64,000 bases of DNA from Tethya wilhelma (lineage: Eukaryota > Porifera > Demospongiae > Tethyida > Tethyidae): the NCBI GenBank assembly GCA_964030475.1, contig CAXIPT010000003.1, forward strand, positions 10,121,953 through 10,185,952, written 5' to 3'. Under the pieces are notes generated by a model that worked only from the letters and a program-made list of their open reading frames with translations, searched no databases and was not told the origin of the DNA. The translations under genes and the position numbers were made by a program. Position 1 is the first letter of the stretch; the number at the start of each line of letters is the position of its first letter. Shown here piece by piece: positions 11,003 through 22,900 of the stretch.

Positions 11003-11294
11003 GTAAGCTGGCCATTGCAAGCAGCTTGAGCAAGAAAGTAAACTCACTATCTCTGTGCCAATCGTAGAGACCTCTTTGAAAACTTGTGGTCACTCTTGAT
11101 CTCTTTATCCAAATCTTCATTGATCATAATCAACTCACACATACCTAAAGGACAAACGAAGACTCATAAATTTACCAAACACATTGACAGCTGTCTTGCT
11201 CAAAGTTCACCCAGTGCTTACCTGTATCATCGCTGGTGATAAAGGAGTGTCTTAAATGAGCCGTCAACAACTTTGGGTCGTCGAAAAACGCCAT
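9279..11294 (-). CDS. MAPKAP1: SIN1/MAPKAP1-like TORC2 subunit, N-terminal exons only
   Basis: Seven frame-consistent minus-strand exons (11294-11222, 11144-11048, 10941-10816, 10365-10263, 9890-9837, 9470-9437, 9355-9279; 564 nt, 188 residues), all with GT-AG borders. The start MAFFDDPKLLTAHLRHSF followed by ITSDDTGMCE is the highly conserved N-terminus of SIN1, the TORC2 scaffold that recruits AKT/SGK substrates. NPFFEYSKFNGE and ATVADLIGLTFWKYIEE match the region entering the CRIM domain. The rest of CRIM, the Ras-binding and the PH domains are not found downstream, where the glycosidase array begins. Either the gene is truncated, or a very long intron hosts the array. Exons 1-2 recur at 12042-11970 and 11891-11795 through assembly duplication. 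Confidence 0.8.
9512..9692. mobile_element. Imperfect palindromic MITE
   Basis: The left arm (about 9512-9552, AATTTGGCGAGAATTAAATT) pairs imperfectly with the right arm (about 9655-9692, AAATTTTAAGCTGGCCAAAT). It lies in the intron between SIN1-like exons 5 and 6. There is no coding content. Confidence 0.55.
10964..11000. repeat. (GA)n microsatellite
   Basis: A GAGA tract with GT interruptions in the intron between SIN1-like exons 2 and 3. It creates spurious leucine/serine open frames on the minus strand. Confidence 0.9.
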
Positions 11295-11649
11295 GCCAAG
11301 CAGCTGTGAAACAAGGAAAACTAGAAAGTCTAGAATAACGGTTCTTTATTGTTCTAAATAGAGCCCACTGATGCTTAATCAACATGGGTGGGGCTACATT
11401 AACTCAATTGTGGTATAAAACGACAGCCGTCGAGTCACTCGTTTAGCCGAAGTTGTTGAACACACTTCTTTGGTGGTAAGTTCTGCAAATTGAGCTGCGT
11501 ATTCACTCTCTGGGTCTCACAAATTGCTGCTAATCTATCAGTATAACTTGTTGTCAGTGCAGTCATAGGTGCAGTGAAGTGTTGAGCATGAATATTTCAA
11601 TCTATTCATGACTTGTGCCATATATTTTCCCCCCACTCAGCTAAGAGCT
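11295..11649. promoter_or_regulatory. Bidirectional promoter between SIN1-like gene and TEP copy A, with TATA box
   Basis: The 355 bp separates divergent starts (SIN1-like ATG at 11294 minus, TEP exon 1 at 11650 plus). A TATAAAA box lies at 11414-11420, followed by the start-proximal sequence GTCACTCGTTTAGCCGAAG. The same arrangement recurs in the duplicate at 12164-12170. Only the TEP side has a visible TATA box. Confidence 0.6.
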
Positions 11650-11729
11650 ATGATGAAGAAGATTGCGCTACTAGTCACATCACTGCTCTTTTGCAGCAGC
11701 CTGGCACAAGAGAGTCCCAATGCTCCACC
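11650..11729 (+). repeat. Duplicate copy of TEP A exon 1
   Basis: The signal-peptide exon (MKKIALLVTSLLFCSSLAQ) appears here and again at 12389-12468. The stretch from about 11010 to 11740 matches about 11762 to 12480 with a few base differences and lies on both sides of the N at 11741. This looks like two haplotypes of one locus placed in tandem. Only one copy should be used in the gene model. Confidence 0.8.
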
Positions 11730-11740
11730 GTAAGATTGAC

Positions 11741-11741
11741 N
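11741..11741. other. Contig join (single N)
   Basis: The N follows the donor side of duplicate exon 1. The downstream contig restarts about 730 bp earlier in the same locus. Confidence 0.85.
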
Positions 11742-12163
11742 AGAAGTAACCTAGCCATTCATTGCAAGCAGCTTGAACAAGGAAGTAAACTCACTATCTC
11801 TGTGCCAATCGTAGAGACCTCTTTGAAAACTTGTGGTCACTCTTGATCTCCTTATCCAAATCTTCATTGATCATAATCAACTCACACATACCTACAGGAC
11901 AAACGAAGACTCATAAATTTACCAAACACATTTGACAGCTGTCTTGCTCAAAGTTCACCCAGTGCTTACCTGTATCATCGCTGGTGATAAAGGAGTGTCT
12001 TAAATGAGCCGTCAACAACTTTGGGTCGTCGAAAAACGCCATGCCAAGCAGCTGTGAGACAAGGAAAACTGGAGGGTCTAAAATAACGGTTCTTTATTGT
12101 TCTAAATAGAGCCCACTGATGCTTTCAATCAACATGGGTGGGGCTACATTAATGCAATTGCGG

Positions 12164-12170
12164 TATAAAA
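12164..12170 (+). promoter_or_regulatory. TATA box of TEP copy A
   Basis: TATAAAA lies about 220 bp before the ATG at 12389. A donor-like GGTAAG follows a short 5' leader (about 12226-12231), and the acceptor CACTCAG is at 12373-12379, so a 5'-UTR intron is likely. Confidence 0.6.
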
Positions 12171-12388
12171 GGACAGCTGTCGAGTCACTCGTTTAGCCGA
12201 AGTTGTTGAACACACTTCTTTGGTGGTAAGTTCTGCAAATTGAGCTGCGTATTCACTCTCTGGGCCTCATAAATTGCTGCTAATCTATCAGTATAACTTG
12301 TTGTCAGTGCAGTGAAGTGTTGAGCATGAATATTTCAATTTATTCATGACTTGTGCCATTTTAATTTTCCCCCACTCAGCTAAGAGCT

Positions 12389-13705
12389 ATGATGAAGAAG
12401 ATTGCGCTACTAGTCACATCACTGCTCTTTTGCAGCAGCCTGGCACAAGAGAGTCCCAATGCTCCACCGTAAGATTGACAGTAATAGCAAAAAAAAAAAA
12501 AAAAATGCTGCACACAGCATACAAATTTACTCCTATCCACACACTCACTCACAAAACCACAGTCATGCCCTCTTCACTCCACAAAGCTACCACATTGGTG
12601 TGACTGAAACCTTCTCACTGACCACCTACGGTGATGAGATCTTGGAAGCAACTGCCTCTGTCTTGTATGACAACTGCAACTGCATTGGAGGCAGGAGGAC
12701 TTGTGACAATAATTTTGCCAATGTCTACTCTCAGAACATACAGACCTTGAGGCCAGGTAGGTTGATCCATCCAGCAATCCATCTTAGCTGCATTTGCCAA
12801 TTTTGCAAGCTTATTCAAGGCAACTTCTTGAGATATTGCAAGCATGTAGCATCATAAATATGATACTGTGCACAATGGCCAAAATATGTATAATTATGCC
12901 CCTTGACATACTATATACATGTGTTTTGTGTTGAATTCAGAAATTTACATTGCAAAATTAATACTGATACATGCTTTTTGATTATTCAGGTCGCCCAGTA
13001 ATGCTGCCAGTTGAGGTAGGACTGCTCCTGCATGATTCATATGCCAGCATTAATTGACTCTTGTCAATCCATATACTTCTGTTCTTGCTTCCAGATGCCC
13101 AATATTGCTGAGCTAGCCAACAGGAACTATGCAGTGAGTGTGACGTCTCGTGATGGAACAGTGAACTACTTGAGAAGGACACAGCTCTTCTTTCCAACGG
13201 ATGCCTTTGGGTTTCTCTTGATACGAACAGACAAGCCAATCTACAAGCCGGATCAAGTTGGTACGTCTATGGTGTGTGTTAATCGCTTTGTGTGGAAACT
13301 TGTGAAGACCAATGTAGTTCTGATAAATGTATGTATGCATAGTGCTTGGCTCATAGCCTGAAATTGATTTCAGTTGGTGGCTTTGTCAAAAAACAATTTG
13401 TGCAAAATTCTCAAATTTTAGATTCCCATCAAATTTTTTGGGCTTGAATTACAGAATTGCATCACAAAGTTGTGTCTGACTCTTAAAGTGACCTCGCATT
13501 GACACTAATATGGTAGCTAGCCAGCAGCATGAGGTGTGTTTGCTTCTGTGTCCATGTTGCCATAGACAGCTCTTTGGTTCTCTAGCAGTTTGACCTTCAC
13601 ATGATTCATGATCTGTTCTTGTTACACAGTCTCTTATTGCCTGGCCTTCCTGGACAAGACACTGAAGCCACACACCTCTGATGCCAATGTAAGCAGACCT
13701 CTTGT

Positions 13706-13770
<65 letters not shown>

Positions 13771-13771
13771 N

Positions 13772-13827
<56 letters not shown>

Positions 13828-16800
13828 TTGGTGGCCATAAAAATGCTCTCTTTGAGTGGGTGGTGCAGTAAGAGTTAGAGAGACAGCTTGAAAGCACCCA
13901 GTGGTATCCAGGATGTATTACAGTGTATGTTGCCATGGTGACAGACAGGGTGTCTGGTGTGTGGGTGTGGGGATGTGATCACTGCTGTCTCACTTGTGGC
14001 ACAATTAGTGTAATGTCATTGTGACACTCACAGCTAGTGTGTGTGCCCTCAGATCACACCCTGGCTGGTTGTGCTCTGTAGAGCTTCTTCCTATAACCTA
14101 CAAGTCAATGTAAGATTGAATCACTGTGACTACCTATCAGGAATCTCCTCCACTCATTGAAGTTTCTCTCTTAGTATGTGTATACACACTGACTTTGTAT
14201 ATATACATGCACACATACTAGGTGGAGATCACAATTAGGGTAAGTTTGCTCAAAACTACCGTTTCCTAAAATATCAAAGCTAAGCCACATCTACAACTTG
14301 CTTCTTTCTATCAGGACTCCAAATTCAAGCAGATCATCAAGTTGGACTCTGTAAGAGTGGCAGCTGGAGGTAATTGAGACACACTCATGCATTCTCAAAT
14401 TTTGAAATTATTTTGCTAGCTAAAATTCTATATACCAATTATTAATGACCAGTTACATTAGTTGGTAAGTGCACTAAGTGGTTACACTAACAGTGATGGT
14501 AAGAGGTGACTTGACATTGTAACATGATATCACTCTGGAGACATGCTTTGGACTAAGTATATAGACCTGATGGATGGTGTGATTTTGGTCCACTCTCCTG
14601 ATAGTACATGAACCCTTTTTGCACTGTGTAGAGCATTGTAGAGGGTGCTAATCATTGTGGACCTAGCAAGGCCTCATTCAGCTTTGACCTGGTCTAGTTT
14701 GCACAGCCAGCTTCCTCTAATTCCCAACAAAGGAGGTGAACAGATGTGTTGACTGGATAACTGCATTGTTACATGATACAATTAGCTTCTAGCCACATGG
14801 TAGGGTGCACTGCTGACCTGACTGAATCATTTGTTGTATGTATGTGTGCTGTGTGGATAATTAAATAATACAATTGGGTTTTTAAATCCAGAATTGTTTT
14901 ACTTTTATGATGGTGCAATTTTTTTTATAATGATGAGTAGCCACTGACAATGCCACATTGATTGTAGCCTTTTGACCTGACAATGATATGTGATTGTAGT
15001 TAAGCCTCGGCGCGTGCGTAGCACGTGCAGAGGGTTACGGTAGTCGTTTTGTCTGTCTGTTCAATCGAAATCTCAAGAAAGGCAACTCTAGCGACAGAAT
15101 TGATGGTACTTACGTTCATAAGAGTGAATCATCTTGTAGAATTACATTTTTTGCAGCCCAAAACGCTGTTTTTGCCGAGATTGGGTTTTTGGTGCTTCTT
15201 TTTAGCGCTTAGCTTCGAGGCCACGCCTACAGATTTAGTGTGCGTTATTTAGAATCAGAGCAAATGATCACTCCGTGGCTCCGTGGTAGACCAGGTGGTG
15301 CTCAATGAGTCAGTCTCTGCTGCTGCTAGTCAGTGTTCTTTCAATATACAGACAAGAGTTAGCCTGCTTTCTAACCGTTTCTATGTAAGGATGTAGATGT
15401 ATTGGCATGTGTAGATTTTCAGTCTGTCTGTGGCTGACTATTTGCATCAGGCCATGGAAGTCCCAGGCTATATATATGTCTCAGGTCAGGTCTATGCTGC
15501 TACTGCTGTTGGTCAGTGTTCCTTGGAAAGACAGACAAGGGTTGGCCTGCTTTCTATGCAAGCACCTAGATGTATTTACATGTATAGATTTTTTTTTTAA
15601 AGTGACTCAGTACTGGAATCAGGCTCAGGTCGGCTCCTGGCTATACTCCGACTATTAATTTTTACCATAGATTCTACTATCTAGGATTTTACAACAGTTG
15701 AGCATTACAGTACAATCATGTATAATCATAGTATATCTTACAGCCTGTGACTTGCATATTCTGCTCCATCACAGAGTTATATCAGTGGTGGAATTTGGGT
15801 TGGCTTTGAGTGTCAAGACACATGATATGTTGATCATACTGTGTATATAGCATTATAAGTGCACTGACTAGCTAAGTGTGCCGAGGCTTGTGCACCATCG
15901 GTGCCTTCATTACTTATTGTACTTACAAACAAGACTATTTAAGAGTAGATACTAGAAAAGTTTGTATACAAGTTTAGGAATGGATGTTTGAAACATCTTG
16001 AAAGTTCTTTTCATTATTGCACCACTATAGTTTCACCCAAACAACATCCACTCCTACATGTAGCAGCTACATGTAAGCTAGGGTCTTCTACGTCTCCCTA
16101 TACACCTAGCTACCTGTCTCTGTTGAGACTACAGCTACCAATGATGATATACTCATCAGCTAGCCATCAATCTTTAAGTTTTTGCATGCTTGCGGAATTG
16201 CCTTACCTTCTGCTATGTATGTGTGTGTGTGTAGACCTCAAGTGTTTGGAGTTTCCATTATCAGATGAACCTAATTTCGGAACATGGAGAATCGAAGCCA
16301 GAGTGGTTGTAAGTCATTTTTAAAGCATTGCTCCTATACCTAATGTAATTGATACTTACTCCTGTAATCATTAACCATTCTCTTGTAGGTGCCCAACGAG
16401 CAAGGAGGATGCCGTCCATCTTACAGTCTCCCAAGAGGCAGCTGCTCCTTTAGAGTGGAGGAATTTGGTAAGAATGTTCTATTCCTGCTAGCTACTGTAG
16501 TTTTGTAGCACAAGATTGTCGTACGTGAATTTTGTTACATAAACCAGTTTACTCCAGTGGACATTATTTAGAAATCATGTTTCACCAGAAAATTCAGTGA
16601 CTTTTTGTCCATTGATAGGTTGGAATTGTGTATATCATACTATAGATCAGGAAATTTTCGCTGTTAAAATTTTTTGCCATGTTCATGCACGAGTCGCAAA
16701 AATTTAAAATGTATGGGGATCTTTACTGAATCGGTTGAAGTGGTGAAAATTTATGGGGGCGAAAATTTCCCAATCTACGGTATTATTGCCACCACTAATT

Positions 16801-17586
16801 TTGTCTTCATTGTAGTTCTTCCGAGGTTTGAAGTGACGCTGACAGGTCCCCAACAGCTGTTGAGAGAAGACGAGTCTATCACAGGGTCAGTGGAGGCCAT
16901 TTACACTTTTGGTGAGCCAGTCCAAGGCACAGTGAAGATCAATGCCACCTTGTCGGCATCAGGAAGACAAGAATCGCTGGTCTTCTACGAGAGGACACAC
17001 ACACTGGTATGATGAGAGCTATATAGCAGTATGGCATCGTGTTAATTATCCCTACGATGTGAACATAGTCACACAACATGTAGTGTAAATTTTCACTGTT
17101 TAAAGTTCTCCACCACTCTCGTGAGTGGAAAAATTAAGCATATGAAAATTCAAAACATATGGTGATCTTTTACCAAATTTGAAGACTCAAAAAATTAACA
17201 AGCTAAAATTTCCTGATCAGTATTATGAAGTAAAGTGTATCGTAAAACAGTTTTCACCGATAGTTCAAGTAACAATGAAGTTTTGGTGAACTCCTCACTT
17301 ACCTACTCACAAATATCTATTGTTTATTAATTTTAATCTTCTATAGACCAATGGTCGCTTCCAATTCAACATCCCTGCCGAAGCCTACCGACGGATGGTG
17401 CGTTACCGATACGATCCATTCTGTGTGAGGTCCACCGTTACCATTGTTGCTGAAGTGGCAGAGGCTGGTCGTGGCACCATGGCAGCAGACACCCATCGAT
17501 TCTCCCTTGTATCAAGTCCAATTGATGTGAAGTTTGCAGACAACAATCCAAAGGTGTTTAGGCCAGGACTCAACTACACTGTGAAG
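12389..17586 (+). CDS. Thioester protein/alpha-2-macroglobulin-like gene, copy A (exons 1-11)
   Basis: The 5' part of a TEP/A2M-family gene. Exons: 12389-12468, 12563-12756, 12990-13015, 13095-13260, 13630-13688, 14222-14239, 14315-14369, 16235-16308, 16389-16467, 16816-17006, 17347-17586; all phases join. The signal peptide MKKIALLVTSLLFCSSLAQ is followed by macroglobulin (MG) domains: FGFLLIRTDKPIYKPDQ (classic MG motif), FEVTLTGPQQLLREDESITG and IDVKFADNNPKVFRPGLNYT. The first 11 exons have the same order and phases as copy D. The contig ends at the N at 17778, so the bait region, thioester and receptor-binding domains are missing. The protein differs from D by many residues, so this is a separate paralog. 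A microsatellite, a long intron 7 (14370-16234) and a MITE in intron 9 enlarge it. Confidence 0.85.
13710..13822. repeat. (GT)n-(GA)n compound microsatellite with an N
   Basis: About 60 bp of GT followed by about 50 bp of GA, with an N at 13771 marking an unresolved repeat length or contig join. It lies in intron 5 of TEP copy A. Confidence 0.95.
15001..15890. mobile_element. Possible inverted-repeat element in intron 7 of TEP A
   Basis: Short ends AAGCCTCGGC (about 15002) and GCCGAGGCTT (about 15880-15889) are inverted. Inside, about 15308-15420 and 15489-15590 are imperfect direct repeats (CTGCTGCT, GGCCTGCTTTCTA). No coding domain is seen. The inverted ends are only 10 bp, so the call is weak. 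Confidence 0.35.
16645..16787. mobile_element. MITE fragment, ATACCGTA...GAAAATTTCC family
   Basis: GATCAGGAAATTTTCGC at about 16645 and GCGAAAATTTCCCAATCTAC at about 16760 form inverted arms in intron 9 of TEP copy A. Related copies are at 19403-19597 and 39189-39397. Confidence 0.55.
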
Positions 17587-17777
17587 GTAAGTTGAGATGT
17601 GCATAATGTACTATTGACTGATTATGATTAAAAATATGTAGACAGTATAAAGAAAGCACCTAAATGCACCTTGTGTATATTTTAGAATAGGAAGGCCATG
17701 TGCAACTAAGACCTTTACCATTGTATAGAGTGCAGCAAGAGCATTCAAATGATATCCATTTTGTTATGTTGCACTAA

Positions 17778-17778
17778 N
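17778..17778. other. Contig join (single N)
   Basis: To the left is intron 11 of the plus-strand TEP copy A; to the right are minus-strand fragments of another TEP copy, so strand and exon order both change at the N. Confidence 0.8.
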
Positions 17779-17930
17779 GAGCATCTACACTTTCGAATGA
17801 GATGTTTGGATCACTGTGTCTGCTCACTGACTTATCAGATGACTCTTGGTTGGAATCAATTTGCATTTCTCCACTTTCAGGATCTAGGTTAGACTTGACA
17901 GACACACCACAAGCTGTTGGAGTAGCCTAA
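17779..17930 (-). other. Unassigned open stretch at contig end
   Basis: After an acceptor-like TTAG, one minus-strand frame is open to the contig end (TPTACGVSVKSNLDPESG and a serine/aspartate-rich tail). It occupies the place where copy C has exon 30 (AGACFVCDDCPND), but its phase would not join to exon 29 and similarity is limited to a few residues. It may be a diverged exon or unrelated sequence. Confidence 0.25.
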
Positions 17931-17938
17931 TAATATAA

Positions 17939-18980
17939 CAAGTGAAAAAAACATTGGAAATGTATAATTCCCAGTACGGTAGTACTGGGTACATAGGAAT
18001 GGCCAAATCGTAAAAAGAAAGCAACCAAGACTGATGGATGGCTATTTGAGTGTGTAAAGAATTATTAATTCTTTACACACTCAAACAGCCATCCATCAGT
18101 CTTGTTTGCTTTCTTTTTACGATTTGGCCATTCCTATGTCTCATTATACATTTCCAATGTTTTTTTTACTTGTTTGTTCTCTTTTTTTCATAATTCTACG
18201 AATCTTATTTGAGTGTGGGTGTTCACTGTACACTATCAGCATGGATACTTATGCTATCCGCAGTGATTGCCAAGTAAGAGCATCTCAGGAGGCTGGGTTT
18301 TAACAAATGTACTTGCTTTGCATATCTTCTTATAGTGACAACTACATAAGTGTAACAAAGTATTCACCTCCTAAATATTGAAGACTGAAAAGTTACAGAG
18401 AGTTCAGCACAACCAGAATATCTTCAGGTATTGCAGGCAGGAAGCAAATATTTGAATTCCAAATAACGCACACCTGTCTATCTGGAAAGGGTCGTCATAT
18501 TAATTTCCAAGTAGCTTATGAATTTATTCATGAGTGTAGAAATGAATGGCTGCCATACGAAGAAGGCGCTTTTCGCCTTGTATCTAGCCACTAGATGAGA
18601 GACACGAGCAGGCGATACCAAAAGCGGGTGAAGACAAAGAAACTAAGTATATTCGTTCAAGAATCAGCTTCTGAAAGTGAACAGTCTTCGAGAAACGCTG
18701 AAATAACATAGAAGAAGAAGAAGAAGAAGAAGAAGAAGAAGAAGAAGATGGAGAAAATTGGAGGTTTGGCATATTTTAGTTTGTTACTTTAGCGATGGTT
18801 TTAGGCCATGTTTTTAGGCTTGTTAGAAAGAGAATGAGCTAAATAGTAGCTTGAGAAGCCTTTTAGTGCCAAGCGCTCAGTTTTTGCAGAGTTATTCGCG
18901 TGAATATTTGTATTGCGCTAATGGGCCATCCGTGCCAAAATTTCCTATGTACCCAGTACTACCGTACTGGGAATAAAATA
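17939..18980. mobile_element. Composite palindromic element with CCCAGTACGGTAGTACTGGG ends
   Basis: An inner hairpin has arms of about 110 bp (17940-18060 against 18062-18182), and a 5'-type end CCCAGTACGGTAGTACTGGG occurs near 17973 and, in inverted orientation, near 18952-18972. A (GAA)n tract lies at 18713-18748. Nearly the whole element recurs in opposite orientation at 40081-41172, also inside an intron of a TEP copy and in the same orientation relative to the gene, so the insertion predates the split of copies C and F. Confidence 0.7.
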
Positions 18981-19402
18981 AAATTTAAAAAAAACAAAAA
19001 AAACTTTGTTGAATTGTGGTCATAATTTTAGTCTTACATATACATACCAGTAGCCTGTAGTTGTGGACTCGGCCAATGATTGGTATCGCCCCAGACTTTT
19101 CCTGGTTATTGATGATGTAATTAACTCCTCCATCAATCACTGACATGTCAATTACTTCAGTTCCTGGTTCCATATCTGGAATTGGAATGGAAGAGATAGT
19201 ATAGAGTAATGTTTCAATGCTTGCATGTGTGGTACAATTATTTTATAGTGTGTACTATGCATAATTCACCTCTGTAGAAGTCAACGATACCAGAGAATGA
19301 ATGCACCACTGCAGCAGTCAACCTGAGTTAAACACAGAGACGTGTACATAGAATGTATTAAGTAATGTTCTGGAAATCATACAAGTAGACTATAATTATA
19401 TA

Positions 19403-19597
19403 CCGTATAGCTAGAAATTTTCGAGGAGTATAAATTTTGCTGTTTTCAATCCGCGAAAATTTTACCCGCAAAATTTTCAGAATTGCATTGCAATATATGG
19501 GTGGGGCTGCTCGATCCTCAAAAATTAAATCGTGAAAAGTTTGACGATCGCCTTTCCGCGAAAATTTTATTCCTCGAAAATTTCTAGTTATACGGTA
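19403..19597. mobile_element. Palindromic MITE with TACCGTATAGCTAGAAATTT end
   Basis: The left end TACCGTATAGCTAGAAATTT and right end AAATTTCTAGTTATACGGTA are near-perfect inverted repeats. The interior has GCGAAAATTTT blocks. The same family is at 39189-39397. Confidence 0.75.
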
Positions 19598-19978
19598 TAC
19601 CGTAGAGTCGGGTTATTAAGCGCATGCGCTTATTGGGATATTAGTGAAAAAGTATGCGCTAAATAACGAGGTGCGCCTAATAACGAGGCCTAACGTATGA
19701 CCACGCCTCCAAATAAATGACGTCATCAAGCAGAAATCGATTGCGCTAGCGGTGCTAGAGCTCTAAAAGCGGCGAGAAGCTGCCTTTTCTAAGTGAAATG
19801 GAAGGCCAAGTAGTGAAAGAAAGCGTTGTTCATGGCTGTCAGGCTTAGAAAACTACGTGAACATCCAGTTTATAAACTTTGCGCTTGTTATCAAAGCTAA
19901 GTGTAAGAAGACAGCATGCGCCTAATAGCGAATGTGCGCCTAATAACGAAGTGCGCCTAATAACCCGACTCTACGGTA
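19598..19978. mobile_element. MITE with TACCGTAGAGTCGGGTTATT termini
   Basis: The left end TACCGTAGAGTCGGGTTATT is mirrored by AATAACCCGACTCTACGGTA ending at 19978, and TA flanks both sides, as in Tc1/mariner-type insertions. Inner repeats GCGCCTAATAACGA recur. It abuts the previous MITE directly. Confidence 0.8.
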
Positions 19979-19979
19979 T

Positions 19980-22900
19980 ACACAAGTAGTAAAAATTTCA
20001 GAAAAAATTGTAGTGTAGGAATGGGCAGTGCAGTAAAAAGCATTGGAACAAGGCATGTCTCAATTTCGGCACATGGCTACTTCATTTTTTATTTATTCTT
20101 GATCTCTAATGTAGATACTCAGTGTCATAAATGCAATGATCTGTACTATCATGCAAAGTTGTGTCCGTGTATGTGTGTGAAACGGGAGTTAACCGGAAGT
20201 GCTCCAACCTTGAGCTAAAGCGCTATTTTTTCTCTGGACTGTGGAGAATGCAAGCTATGAAAAGTGTGCCAAGAGAGTTAGCTTAAATAGCGCTAGCCTA
20301 GGATAGAATGACAAGCGCTACAAGTATGGCTGACTGTTTTTGAGATCGCTGACAAGGCTTACCAGTGGCATCCGTATCGGACAAAGAAGCGTGATAGAAC
20401 AGCCAATCTTTCACAAAAGAAGCGTAACAAGGAGAGAACTTTCACTTCTAGGAATCTGCTTCTCCATCGCTGGGCACGAAACACAGCTAGCCCAGAGGAG
20501 GTACGACACGCGAGTGTCAATTCAATGCTTTTGCTGACTCAGCATCGTAGGTGCACGTGACTAAATCCAATACCAAACTACTCTGCAGTTGGTCACTGTC
20601 GGTGATATAGTCAAAAAGGTTTTGTGTTAAAACACCCTTTCTACACTAATAGTGATGAACAATATACTCAATATGAGGGAAATTTCTACCTATTATTGGG
20701 TTGTGTACACCATATATAGTACAATTATGCCTATTATAATAGATCTTCATTGTGATCAGGTCGTGTACTTGCAGTTTCCGGCATCAGTCATTGTTGTGCA
20801 GTGTACATCATAGTACAATTATGGCTATTACAATAGATCTTCATTGTGATCAGGCCATGTACTTACAGTTTCCGGCATCAGTCATTGTTGGGCTGTGTAC
20901 ACCATAGTACAATTATGTAGCCTCGTTCCCACGCTCTCACCTTTGACTTTACACTCAGCCTGGGAACGAGGCTACAATTATGCCTATCATATGTACGTCT
21001 AGTAGAAATGGGCCACATGTACTGGTTATTGTAACCTGAGGGCAGCTGTAAGACATGCATACAGCTGCACAAAGGTTACATGCATCGAGTGCTGCCCACT
21101 TAAGGGTCATGCAACTATTTTGTTTGCCATTGGCCTCCTGTGACCCCTAGCTACTCTATTGTCACCTCTACCCATCCACTAACCGGCAATTAGCCTATAA
21201 AAACTTCAATGGTTGCTAGGTAATGGCAAACAAAATACATACACACTAAAAATCTATAGTACAAATGGCTTGTATGTATAATGAAGCCACAAGGTCATAC
21301 ACTACCTAAGGTGTATTAGCTGATATACCCTAGGTAGTGCATCAGCTTGTGGTTAGACAGTGTACATGGCCAAAGTACACTAGGCAGTGCCTTGGCAAGT
21401 TTGAAGTCTGAACTTTGTTTTGGTTTTTATAGTGATAAACATTTTGTATTGTACCATAGTTAGTACTCACTGCTCAGAAGCTCTCTTAGACAGATTTCAC
21501 TACCAACAGCATATAAGGCCTAAAAATTAAAAATTTCAAAAAAAATAAGTAGTGTAGAATGGGCAGTGCTATGAAAGTAAGGATTAAGGAAACAAGGCAA
21601 GTCTCAATTTCAGCACATGCATGCAATGTAAATTAATTTTAATGACCTTTTTGTGGCATTGCCCATTCCTACACTGCTTATTTTTTAAAAAATTTTTCAT
21701 TTTTAATTACTGTAAAAAGTGATGAAACAAGGTCTAAATTTCAGCACATGCATATGACTACTTCATTTTCTTAGTCTGCATATCTACACATTATTTTTAT
21801 TATGTGCAATTCATTTTCTCAGTTTATAGATCTCCATATTATTGTTATTACGTATGTAGATTAGTTGACATAATTATCATTAACTGAGTCTATGCATATG
21901 GTTCAAACAATCACTTGGTTAATTTATAGATGGAGTAACAGGCAATTAGACTTTGGGCCCATAAAAATGAAGTCACTATATTATAGTCATGTGCCAAAAT
22001 TCAGAGACAGACCTTCTACATCGTCACTAATTAAGGTTCTCAATCGTGATAATTAGAGACTGGTTAGTCTCTACAAAAAGAAGGCGTGCTTGCAAGTCAC
22101 CACATTAGAATCTAAGATGCGCATGCACATTGTATATGTATGCGAACCACATGGCCGTTTGACGATCGACCTTTAGTACCTTTACCTACATCTAAATAGC
22201 TATTTAGTAACACAAAAGTACAGTATTTTATACCATGCAGAGTTTTCAAAACTGCCTATATATAGATTTACTCTGAATTAATTCTGGCATCATGGCAATG
22301 TCATGTCATGTCATGTAAAAACAGATCTTCAACTAGTTACCAATAATACATGTATTACTAGACTAAGTAATAATGATTGATTATAGTAGTGTGACCAGAA
22401 AGTGAATGGTGACTCTTGTGAGCACTCAATCATGTATATAGTATGTACATGCAAGTAGCAAAATTTCAAAAAAATAAGCAGTGTAGGAATTGGCAGTGCA
22501 TTAAAAAGTATTGGAACAAGGAATGGTACCAATTTCGGCACATAACTACTTAATTTTCATTTTTATCCCTCATGCATAGCTATTATTGTCGTAAATGGTT
22601 CAAAGAATGATCTGTACTTGAATAGCTTATCAGTATCACATTAATTTTTATCACATGGTTCAAATTCCTGCCAATCTTATCACTTGGCTAAAAAGTGGAA
22701 TAAAGTATAGCATGCAGGATTAGATTAATACCAGCCAAGACTTGGACAGAAAAAATGAAGTAGTCATGTGCCAAAATTGGGACCATTCCTTGTTTAACGC
22801 ACTGCCATTCCTACACTGCTTATTTTTTTGAAATTTTTGCTACTTGCATGTTCATTCACTTTTTTTCAACACTACAGTGAAGAGACTATCAGAGACTGTT

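Noticed and set aside
18584..18772. Serine-rich peptide on the minus strand
   Set aside because: It is the translation of a GAA repeat within a mobile element.
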